Assembly (NCBI GenBank): GCA_003956705.1
Contig: QZCP01000003.1
Location: 62,001-126,000, forward strand
Source: Brevipalpus yothersi
Lineage: Eukaryota; Arthropoda; Arachnida; Trombidiformes; Tenuipalpidae
Reading direction: 5' to 3'
DNA length: 64,000 nt
Every line of letters starts with the position of its first letter. The stretch's first letter is position 1. Of the stretch, positions 48,709 to 60,202 are shown piece by piece. Made by a program: the position numbers and the translations under genes. A model generated the notes under the pieces. The model worked only from the letters and a program-made list of their open reading frames with translations. It ran no database searches and was not told where the DNA came from.

Positions 48709-48711
<3 letters not shown>

Positions 48712-48826
48712 AAGTATAACGAAACTGATTCTCCGACCGTTCAAAATTTTTTGGTGCCGCCCGGTTGATTGACCTGGTCGATTATGAATCGTTAATTTTG
48801 GTATACTTGAACATTTATTATTGCTC

Positions 48827-48832
<6 letters not shown>

Positions 48833-48882
<50 letters not shown>
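48833..48882. repeat. (CT)n microsatellite, right arm of an inverted pair
   Basis: About 25 CT units, complementary to 48656-48708. Confidence 0.95.
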
Positions 48883-48888
<6 letters not shown>

Positions 48889-50510
48889 AGTTAGGACCAA
48901 TTTCTCTCTCTTTCTTTCGAGCTGCCTTTCAACAGTAAACAAAAGAAGTGGCCATCATCATTGAGGGCAACACATTATGACGCCCGATTGTGAATTTCAG
49001 GAATAAATAGTCCAGCATCCGAGAGAGAAAAGATCGTGCGGACGAGCCTGTTCAAGACCAATTGGGAACAGATTAATCTGATTTCGTCTTCATTTTTTGC
49101 TTTCTCTCTCTCTCTTTCTCTCTCTTTCTCTTACTCTCTCTTTCTCTTACTCTCTTTTCCCATCATTGAGCTGTGTGTAAATGATGAAAATCCTTCGCAT
49201 GGGATGTTGACATTTGCCTTTATCCTTGTTCCCGAAGTGAAAAGTGAATTAATGAAACAATGATATACATGATGGCATAAATAACAAGGTAGCCAATACA
49301 AAATGAAATTGATCAGCCGAGTTTGATCTAGCTCACACTCAGCTGTGGTGCATTTTACAAGCTTTATATGTACGATACTGTGTGTGTGTATTCATTGATA
49401 ATGATGATTACATTTGTAATTCAGTGAACCTGAAAATATTCTCGCTTACCTTTTCTATTTACAGCATTTTCTAACACAGATGCGAGTGTGTATATGTGTG
49501 TGTGATTTAAATCTGTCTGTTCATGGTGATGGGTTCATGAGCATCGAATGTGCCAATGATGTGTGTAGGGTTCAAGAATGTTCATCGTAGAGAGACTAGC
49601 ACTCGATACAATAGCCAATTCGGTAAATCTAGTTAAATTTTTGCCCAAAAAATCTACTCAAAAGAGGAAAAAATGCTCTAGACTCTAGTTGAATATTAGC
49701 ACTCTCTGACTGATCCATATTGACAGAATAATATCATGATGATGAGAGAGAAAGAAAGAAAGAGAGAGAATAGAAAAACACATCAAAATTGAAGCTATTC
49801 CTCTCTGGGTCAAGAAGAGAAAAAATACTCACATAGACAAATGATCTATCCTGCTGTGAATTCGTGATCTTTATACAAAAAGATGTTGGAAAAGTGGGAA
49901 ATGCTTTTCTTTTCACCAAAATAGCCGCCTCTTATGAAGGTGAAACTTGTTAATTTTGAAGCTAATGGATTTCTTGTACTTTTTTCTTTTTCTCTCTCTC
50001 TCCTCCTTGCTTGCCTCCTCCCCAAGGCCCACAATAATGATAAACACTTAAATACTACTACTACTACACTGTACTTCCATATACCTAGGGCAAAGAAGCA
50101 AAATTGTTGAGCTTTTCTAGTTCATCCGCGAAATTATTGCTTATCCAAAATGAATTTTCTTCTTTTCCCTCTCTCTCTCATCACAACATTGGTTCAGTAT
50201 TTTGCTAGACAGAACTTTCTTCTTCCCACAGTTTTAGAACGAGGTCGATCAAAGATGGGAAGAGAAAAGGAAAAGAAGAAGAGGAGGAAAAAATAGTGAA
50301 TGAAAACAAAAACAAAGCCTCAATTGATAAAATGATTCAATATTTTTCACTTAGCCGATCGATAATGAAGCCCAATTTTTATCATGTTTACGTATAATTT
50401 TTTATTTTCATCACTATTTTGGATTTTTGTTACTCAATATACACACACACACATATATATACTCTTTTCTTTACTCCAAATTCTTGTTTGGGTGTCTGAA
50501 CACTTTTTTT

Positions 50511-50514
<4 letters not shown>

Positions 50515-50566
<52 letters not shown>
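50515..50566. repeat. (CT)n microsatellite
   Basis: About 26 uninterrupted CT units. Confidence 0.95.
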
Positions 50567-50568
<2 letters not shown>

Positions 50569-50808
50569 ACCTGCGGAAGAGAGAAAGAGAATTGTATCGA
50601 TCCATACACAATAATGCGTGTCCTTAACCGGTTGTTAACCCAATTCATACAGCTTCGAATCACTTTCGATGATGATCATCATCAGCCTCACTATTAACAC
50701 ATCTTTCGCTCTCTCTCTCTCTCTATTTCTCTTTCTCTCTTCATCATCTTCACTTTTATATAAAGCACTTTCAAGCTATACTCATCTATTTCTGTCAACA
50801 ATTTGAAT

Positions 50809-50811
<3 letters not shown>

Positions 50812-50854
<43 letters not shown>
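50812..50854. repeat. (CT)n microsatellite
   Basis: About 21 CT units. Confidence 0.95.
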
Positions 50855-50858
<4 letters not shown>

Positions 50859-51275
50859 TCTCTCTTAACCAACAGCATTTGTGTAGTTGCTTCATACATA
50901 TAATCGGTATTGAAACTCGATATGCATTGCTCATTTATCGTTTGGCCGATTAAAATTCAAATCAATTTCAGTCTTCCGAAAAGAGTGAAAGAGAAAGAGA
51001 AAGAGAGAGAGAGACTGAAAAATCTTCTTCCGACACACTCTCGATGCTACAACTTTCAATTGCAACTGGTGTTGTTGTTGGTATATATATATACACACAC
51101 ACACATACATGTTACTGCATGGCAGAATATATACGGTATATACGCTTCTCGAAGTAAGGGTAAAGTGAAAATATCGACTGGCTCTCTCAAAGTTCACTAA
51201 CTCTCTCTGATAGAGAGAGAGAGATGCAAGAGAGAGAAGAGAGAGCAAGTGAAAGAGACCTCTTTCTTCTCTCTC

Positions 51276-51288
51276 ATGTCAATGACCT
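51276..51288. promoter_or_regulatory. ecdysone-response-element-like palindrome 2
   Basis: ATGTCAATGACCT matches RGKTCANTGAMCY at 12 of 13 positions. It lies 1.26 kb upstream of the Hr4 start codon. Confidence 0.3.
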
Positions 51289-52420
51289 CTCTCTCTTCGG
51301 GCGTTCAGCTCTCTCTTTCCCCACTTTTGACTCTCTCTCTTCTCTCTCTCTCTTCTCTCTCTCTTCTCTCTCTTCTCTCTTGCTCGCATCTTCAGCATTG
51401 CGCTGGATGCTCGTGTGTGTATCACATCCAACCAAATCATCACATTAATTTTAGTTTCTTGAATATATACATCGACAATATTATATACACTTTTCTTCTC
51501 GAGATTTTTTCTCTCTCTCTCTCTCTTTCTTCCTCTTTCTCGAGATTGATGAAAAATCATAATTCTTTTTATTTCCTCTTCCGTTGGACAATATTTTTGT
51601 TTTTTTTCCACTCTCTATCTCTCCCTATGTTTATCTCTAACACATAAATATATCACACAGTGTTCGATAAATCATCATCAATTTTTTTCCGATCGGGCTT
51701 AAATTTTTTTTGTTATATATTTCCTATCCCACAATATTACCCGGTGTATACTTGTGGTGTGGAAAAATATTACTGTAAATTGTTCATCATCAGGCATCAT
51801 CATACAATACCCAAAATCAGCGTATATGTGAGTGTGTGTGTGTATATATATGTGTATGTATTTATAAATATATACACTTTTGCTTGCTCTACTTTCAATG
51901 GTAAAGTGCATTGGCCCACACCATATACACAAAACATCGGATCGAAGATAACCAAAGACTTCAACCTAACTACTACTACACTATTACTACTTGTCTTCAT
52001 GAACCTTTGAGTGTTGTTGTGATCACTTGCTCCCAACGGTCCATAATTGGCTGCCTAACAGAATTATTATTTCATGGTAAATTGAGAAAAAATATACATA
52101 TATATCTTGTGTGTGAATGCGAATGAACTTTATCATAAGTGATAGAAAATTTTGACTTACCTCAGAATAGGGATGCTCAAACTTTTCTTGTAACTTTTTT
52201 TCCCAGTGAGATTAATATGGATTCCTTTCCTATGTCTTTCTTATCTTTTTTTGCAGAACTTTTGTTTCACCGAATTTCAAAGATCAAGAATTTTTTGTTC
52301 TTTCATCAGTGTGATAATATAAATGCGTTATGATCTTACATGTTGATAGTGAACATTGTCAAATTATCTTCATTCATCACAACCTTACAACATAATTTTC
52401 ACACAGAGTGTTCAGTTCCG

Positions 52421-52446
52421 TATATATACTTACCCAACTGTTCAGT
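52421..52446 (+). promoter_or_regulatory. candidate Hr4 core promoter (TATA plus initiator)
   Basis: TATATATA at 52421 is followed by an arthropod-type initiator TTCAGT (52441-52446) and then about 100 nt to the Hr4 ATG. The TATA-to-start spacing (about 23 nt) is slightly short and the region is AT-rich, so this is tentative. Confidence 0.25.
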
Positions 52447-52546
52447 CTGCATTTTACATCATTCATCATTCATCAGCCAATATCATTCGTATTGAGCGGA
52501 AATATTGTAAAATTATATATATATATCGTACTCGATTATCATCAGT

Positions 52547-55500
52547 ATGAGTTTGTTTCAAGATTTAAAACTTAAACGACGAAAAACATCGGTCCAATGT
52601 GTACCACCCAATAGTGGTGGAAACGTATCGAGTAACGGTAACGGTGTGGTCTGTTCATTGGTCACATCTTCCGGTACACCAGGCCATGGTTCCGTATCAA
52701 GTACCCAAAATTCATCCACCGGTTATACATCATCCACCGGATCATCGTCCAACAACAACAACAACAGTAACAGTAACAACCTGGTCGCACATCATCCACG
52801 CCATGCCCACCATATTTTATCCACCGTGATCAGTCCTCATCATCACACTATTCACCATGATAATTCGACACTTTCGAATTCTGTTGTTACAAATTCAAAT
52901 GTTATTGATCATCATCATAATCATCACAATCACCATAATCACCATAATCATCATACACTATCATCAGCACGAAGATCTAATTCGTCATCTTCTTCATCTT
53001 CATCCTCAACCACATCATCTTCATCACCATTTGATTTGGACATTGAAGGATGCCTCGATTTGACCACTAAACCTAAAGTGTCAAATAATTTGAATGGAAC
53101 CACCAATAATAGTGGTATCAGTGGCCTAGTAGTAACCAAAAGTGGATTACCATGTACTCTTCCACCTCCACCGTTAATCATGGGCGATATTCCTGGTCAA
53201 GGACCAGGAAAAACGATGCTATGTAAGTTAAACGAACCTTTTTCTTACACTTTGAACTTCAAGTTCCTCTTTCTCTCTCGTTTCACTTCCGGAAACTCAT
53301 TCCAACTTATTCGAATTGATCTCAATCGAGTCTTATCATCGATCCACTCTCTCTCCCCCGATAATGCTTCTATTCGGCATGATACCGTCATGCTACATAC
53401 CCAGAATATTTTTCTTGATACTCTTTCTGTGGCCAGTTTCGATGGCTTCTTCGATGGCGCGTTTATCTTCTTCTTCTATGAGATGGTTAATCTTCTTTGG
53501 CTAACCTTGTTGATGATGATGATCATCATTTAAGATATTCACACTTCATTTTGACTTTCTCTCCCAAGGAATTGTTAGATCTTACCAAGTTCTCTCTCTC
53601 TCTCTCTTGTTTGGATTAGTGGCATCAAGTTCAGACTAGGTCAAAGTGAATTTTGTTCAGGGACGTTTGAAAGTTTTTCCAATGCTTCAAGAAGTGAGAA
53701 AGAAGAACTGATTTCGATTCCGTGTCTCGCTAAGAAAGGGAGAGAAACTTCCTAGAAAAACGATAATTCGCCCACACTTCCATCATGAAACATCATGATT
53801 CTGAATAGTGATGCTGTGGAAGTCCAGTAAAAAAAGAGAGAGAGAGAGTTTTGAATTCTTTTTATTTCTTCATCTTCTTTTTTTATTCTCTCTCTTTCTC
53901 TTTCTTTCTTCATCCTTCATAAAAAAGAGGAAGGCTAGACCGGCTAGTAAACATCATCTCGTGATTTTGCCATCTTGAATGATGAATCTTCCGTCTTAAC
54001 TCTTTCTCTATGGATTATTCGCGCTAGGTTTGGTTTTTTCTTTTCTACTCTCCTTCAGCTCTTTTCTAACACAAAACGCTATTGGGAATGCGGCTGAAGG
54101 TTAAATCGAATGAACAGTGCGATTATCTGAACTGATAATGGACTTGCTGATTGTGCTTATGATCGCTTGTGTTTTCTCTTTTCCAATGACCATGAGAAAA
54201 CGAATATAGAGAAGAGAGAGAGAGAGAGAAAGTGAGATATCCGATGTGTTAATATCAGAGGAATGTTTTAGTGAAATGCTTGTAGACGGATGGAATTTCC
54301 GTAGATCTCGTGGTTAAAGATAGAGAGGATAGATATTAGATGTGAGCAAGGTGAGAAAAAAATTTTCATGATCATGGTGAAAGAGTAATAACAACATTAG
54401 AATACATTGATCAAAAAAAGACGGAGAAGATGATAATAAACACTCTAGAATAAGTGTTGGTGTGTGTGTATGTGTTTGAGTGATGAATTCATAAGTACAG
54501 AGAAAGTGGAAGAGATTTTTCTAATAATGAGGATCAACATCATGAAGTGAAAGAGAGAGAGAGAGAGAGAGAGAGACAGAAAAAAAATACTTAATAACGA
54601 TTCATCGTCATCACTGCTCTGAATCAGCGATCCTATCTCAAGGAATCTTTCTCTTTCTCACTCAATTGAATTTATGTATGATTTGTTGTAAATATTTTTC
54701 TCACCAAAGGTCTAGGCCAAGGTCGATAAGAAAGTCGACAACATAGTCGTTTAATATATATCGTCTGGCTAGTTGAAGGTATTAGCCATTAGGAATTGGA
54801 AGAGCAAAAATAAGAGTTTTATCGTGCTAAAGTATTTTCCCGCTTCTTGCTTATTCCATGTCCTCCAGCCACATTTTCCACACTAACTCTCATTCACTAT
54901 CTCATACATCAAAACCACCGAACACCAAGGTGAACATGATGCTTAATTCAGTTTCCTGATCTTACTTAGTGCCTCAATTGAAAAATACTGCTACTACTAA
55001 CTACGATTGTTGGTCTAGGCATGCTTCGAAAAATTGTCCATGTTTTATATACTTTTCACTCCATCGTACGGACGTGAACCAGTCAGAAATGTACAACCAA
55101 ACGAAGAATACCAAATGATATGGTCTGAATAATAATTACCTCAGATCCAAAAGAAGAGGAGACAAATGAGAGACATCGTAAATCCTTGATAGCCTTGGTA
55201 GTGAGAAGAGATGAAGAATAAATTTTAATTGCATTAAATTGTTTTGTGGAAACAAAACTTTCTATTTCCGGAAGAGGAACAGAGAAAAAAAATTTGACCT
55301 CAACCTAATGAACAATTTTCATTTTCCCTCTTTCTATTTTGAAAATCGATACAATTTTAACACAGGGACCATGATGAATAAAGTTTCACCGCCAACCGGA
55401 AATTCACCTCCATCCTCATCACCGTCATCCAGTTTGACATCTTCACCACCATCATCCCAAATATCATCCTCATCACCAACCTCTGGTCAACCAACGAGTG

Positions 55501-58500
55501 TTCCTAGTAGTTCCAGTGTGACCGGATCGGCCACCGTTCATGAGTCCATATTGTCATCGTATGGTGCACCATCACCGTATCACACTTACAATGGTAATAA
55601 TCGTGATAATCGTGATGGTAATCCAAATGAAAATGGTACCGGTTCACCACTCCATCATTTAGCACTCACCTCATCTTCATCATCTTCTTCATCAGCATCC
55701 CATAATATTGGTTTAACATCATCATCATCCGGCTCATCGCCCTCAACCACGCTGCCCCTATCACTGCCTTCCTCATTATCACCACCGAATTCAGCAGCAT
55801 CCATACTATGTTCAAATGGTCCGAATGGTACCAATGGTACTAATGGTGGTATTATTAGCCTTGGTGATCCAAGTATGGCCATCAATATGGTGAACAATTC
55901 GAATAGTATCGTCAACAACAACAACAACAACAACAGCTCGAACGGCAATTCGAACGGTGGAAACGGAAATGCTATCAATATGATACAATCCATGTCCAAT
56001 GGTAGTAACAATGGCTCGTGTTCATCGACACCCACATCTTCATCGTCACCATCGATGATTTGTATGATTTGTGATGATAAAGCCACTGGTCTTCATTATG
56101 GTATAATCACATGTGAAGGTTGTAAAGGTTTTTTCAAGCGAACTGTCCAAAATAAGCGTGTATATGTGTGTGTTGCCGATGGACAGTGTACAATCACCAA
56201 ACAGCAGCGTAATCGATGTCAATATTGTCGTTTTCAAAAGTGCCTCCGACAAGGTATGGTTTTGGCCGCTGTACGTGAAGATCGTATGCCTGGAGGCCGA
56301 AATTCTGGTGCCGTTTACAATTTATATAAAGTTAAATACAAGAAACACAAGAAACGTGATCAAACCAATTCAATGGGTGGTATGGGTGGCAATGGTACGA
56401 TACAACATGGACAGCCTCCGTCCAATTCATCGTCCACCTCATCATCACCTCCATCCACCAACAAATCACTCACCAATGGCCTTTCCGGTGTGGTAAATAG
56501 TATGATGAATAATTCGAATTCTAATAATAATAGTAATGGTAACAATAATGGTAATAATAGTAATGGTGGTGGACCGCAAACAATTATACCCTGTTCAAAT
56601 GGTACATCATCACTATTTCTATCCAATTCCATGTCACCGGCCAGTATTACCGGTCGATGTCCATCAAGTCCCGTCAATTCATCATCTTCACCATCCACCA
56701 ATATGGGCATATTAAAGTCAGCCTTAACCTCACCGTATCCGATGAGCAACAGCTTATCAAATGTTATAAGTAATCACCATTCAAACAATCATCTTAACAG
56801 TCATATTCTAATTACCACACATCACAATCATGTGAATGGTAACAATCACCGGAGCAATGGTAATTCGTTCTCATCCAATGTTAACTTTTATTCTGGTAAG
56901 TTACTAGCATGCTAACTGTTTTCCTGTTCATCATATAAATATATATTCGAAAGAGAAAGAGAAAGAGAGAGAGAGAGAGAGAGAAATTTCATGTAATTAG
57001 TTCAATGTGAATCATGATATATGTACATGTGTATGTATGTGAAACAAAACAAAAAAAATTAGACTCAACTCTCGATGTCTACCATCGAACATACCTGATT
57101 AGTAATTAACTTTTCAATATTCATTTTGATGGAAATCTATCTTCCGCTTTGTACTATCAGATCTTCAAAACTACTACATTCGAAACATATTCATAGGATC
57201 AGAATTGGAGTACTTTTTCTCAACTCTTCTTCTTTTCGATCTTTTCTTCTTTCTCTTCTTTAGCTTCCGATCGAGATGATCCGATCATGATTAACGGTGA
57301 TCGAGAATCAATAAACGATCGATCGAAAGGCTATGACTTGTTGCTGGTTGACAGCCGACGATCGAATGGTAAGAATCGTGATAATATTAGTAACATTAAT
57401 TCGAGGCTTCATGATTACTGCCCCGAATTTATACCTAAATTATCTTTAAAAGACATTGGTACCAACGGTCGTGACCATTTGAATCATTCAATTATGGCCG
57501 ATATGAAAGAAGTGAATGAAATCATTAAAGAATTGGTATCGGTTGAAGATTTAGAAGATGTATCATCTCTTCTTATATCATACGAAAGTACTAATGGTAA
57601 TTCAAAGACTCATGAGCGAATGGATATATCAGAGGATGATGATATGATTAAAATTAAAAATGAAGAGGAAGATGAAGGTGTTGAAGAAGATGAAGAGCTG
57701 GAAGATCGTGATGAATCATCGAGTAAAGTGAGAAAATTTTTACTCATGACCAATGGTAAAGATTTATCACCAAAACATTCGACAAATCTTCACCGAAACA
57801 CAACCACCACCACCAACAACAATAATCATCTACGACATTCGGATACCAATATGAGCATAGGTCCACGTTTAATTAACACAAGTGAAGTTTTCATACCAAA
57901 ATTGGTTGAATGGACAAAAAAATTACCCTTCTATGATTCATTGTCCCAACAATGTATAACAATGGTAAGTGTGTGTGCATTTGATCTCATTTACTTTCTT
58001 TCAATCCGATAGCTGATCATATACAGCATCAGCGGTGAGCAATTTTCTATTCTCTCTTTTAAATTGATTAGATTTTCATTTTCATGGTGAAAGTGCATTA
58101 CTACTACTTTCCGATACTTTTACTCTCACTTCTTGACTTAATTTTTGGCTACTTTTGCTCTCTCTCTCTCTCTTCCCGTTTGGCCATCAAGTCCACGTTC
58201 TTCTCTTTCTTCTTCTCCCACTTTCTTTGGCCCACTCACCCCCTCCTCCCCCTTGTGTCCACCCTGGCTCCCTGCCGTCTCCCGATAGAGTCATCGAACT
58301 TTGACTTAAAGTGAGTGGGTGGCGGTCATTTCCATAGAGATTCACACATTTTGTATGGGGAGGGAGAGAGAGAAAAGGCCAAGTGGAAGACCTTATTTCG
58401 CAAGGTTCCCGGGTGACCGCTTAGCTTTTGAACGATGGACAGAATGACAAATAAAATTCTTCTCAATTGACAATCAGCTTGCCTTTTGCCCTCTCGCTAG

Positions 58501-59732
58501 TTTTAGCTTTTGACTTTCAGTTTTTTTTTTCTCTCTCTCTCTCTCTCTCTCTCTTCAATCTCTTTTCTCTTTGAGCTTTTCACTTTTTTTTCTCCAAAAT
58601 AACATGGAATCTAGTGACCAGAGTCTAAAGTTATTTACTGCTTTTCTCTTTGAGAAGACTCTTTAAACATTTTGTTAAGCTCAAACTCCATGGTAATATA
58701 TCACCCTGGTATTGCCTTTTTCCACAGAAAAATTTCAACATCTCTTTTCTCAGAATCTCTTTCTCTCTTTTTCTCCTAGAAGAACACAAAAATCGTATCG
58801 TTTTCTCGTTTACTTTCTCTCTATGGTCTTTTCTCTCATTTTCTCTCTCATTCGTCTAGAGCATTGCTAAATTTTTCCTCTCTCTCTCTCTTTCTCTCTC
58901 TATTTTTCCACCATAGACTTGTCGCTTCCTCCACCTTTTTTTTGCTTTGGCTTATGCATTCTCTCTCTCATTCTCCTTGAAAACTGGCAATCCAAGAGAC
59001 TAGTTGCAAAAAATACGGTGAAGGAAGCTGCTTTGGTGGAAGAAGCATAGGAATACCTTCCCGCTTTTGCAGTTATCGCTTCCTCTCTCTCTCTTTACTC
59101 TCTTTCTCGGTCATTGACCTTAGCCCGAGCATGTTGCACAGCTTCAGCCTCTATCATTAAGCTTTCCTCCCCCTCCGCCCCCTGCCCTACTTTTACTTAT
59201 GCTTCTTTCTCTCTCTCTCTCTTTTACTCTCTTACTCAGGCGTTCAGTGAGTTATTCCATAGCAACCATAGCAACTCAGCTTATCTGAACAAAGGGGATC
59301 GCTTATAACTCTCATGAACCTACTCTCATGAAAATCGTACTTTGATCCACCAGTCGATCCCCCTGGTGCATTATCATCACTGCCATCCCTTTGACTTTAT
59401 GCTTTCCCTATTTACTATGATTGAATATTAATTCAATTCGGAGGACATCAATTCTTCTATGGCTTTTCCGGGTTTTCTTTCCCTCTCTTTCTCTCTCTCT
59501 TCTCTCTCCCTTTACACTCATAATTTGATGCCGCATACTACTCTCTGGAAACGTCTTCAATCCATCGATCTCTGTAGCTGGGTGATCGACCATTCACTCT
59601 GGATAAGCTTCACCACGTTAGCCTGCTTTGAGAAAAATGTTCATCTCAAGTGTAGGAGAGAAAGAATAATAACTCGTATCGTTGCCGGAAGAAATAAGTC
59701 AAACAGAGTAGACAAAGCAAAAACGAATAAAT

Positions 59733-59763
<31 letters not shown>

Positions 59764-60143
59764 CGAATGAAAAGTTTAGGTTATTAGACATGATCAGAAT
59801 CATCGACACGATATAAGTATAAGTATGGTCATTCCATGAGAACAGATAGATTGCCAATCATCATCAAATGTTTAAATGAAAATTGATTGAACTTTTGCGG
59901 CTACGAAAATGTTCTTGATCACAATATATCAACAATAACACTTGAAACATCTGGTCTGCTGTAGATGATGGGAAAAAATTATGATGATGGAAGGAGAAAA
60001 ATTTTTCTTCTCATTCCGAGAGGAAAAAAACCAAATTTCATCTTCCCAACCCTTTTTTTCATCAACTGGCAGATCATTCTCATCATCTCTCTCTCTCTTC
60101 CTGTTGAGTAGGCTTACCTCTATTTATTGTTCTCATCCTTTTA

Positions 60144-60202
<59 letters not shown>

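Larger units (their letters stand above)
35564..52546. other. 17-kb gene desert rich in GA/CT microsatellites (shared 5' region of spermidine synthase and Hr4)
   Basis: I find no supported coding sequence. Open frames here translate to runs of Arg-Glu or Ser-Leu from (GA)n/(CT)n and are artefacts. The interval holds dozens of (CT)n/(GA)n tracts of 20-71 bp in both orientations, several (CA)n/(TA)n compound repeats and a cluster of GGCC-core words between about 40 and 49 kb. It may contain untranslated first exons and enhancers of Hr4. Sequences such as TCTTACAG/GTCAGT at 38211-38224 and TTTTCAG/GTACAT near 43704-43716 resemble splice sites but cannot be paired with confidence. Confidence 0.6.

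Noticed and set aside
37781..50627. Many open frames encoding Arg-Glu or Ser-Leu repeats
   Set aside because: They are translations of (GA)n/(CT)n microsatellites, occur on both strands and have no other protein-like sequence.
55655..56749. Antisense open frames opposite Hr4 exon 2
   Set aside because: They are shadows of Ser/Asn/His-rich coding repeats on the plus strand, which contains the clear nuclear-receptor DNA-binding domain.
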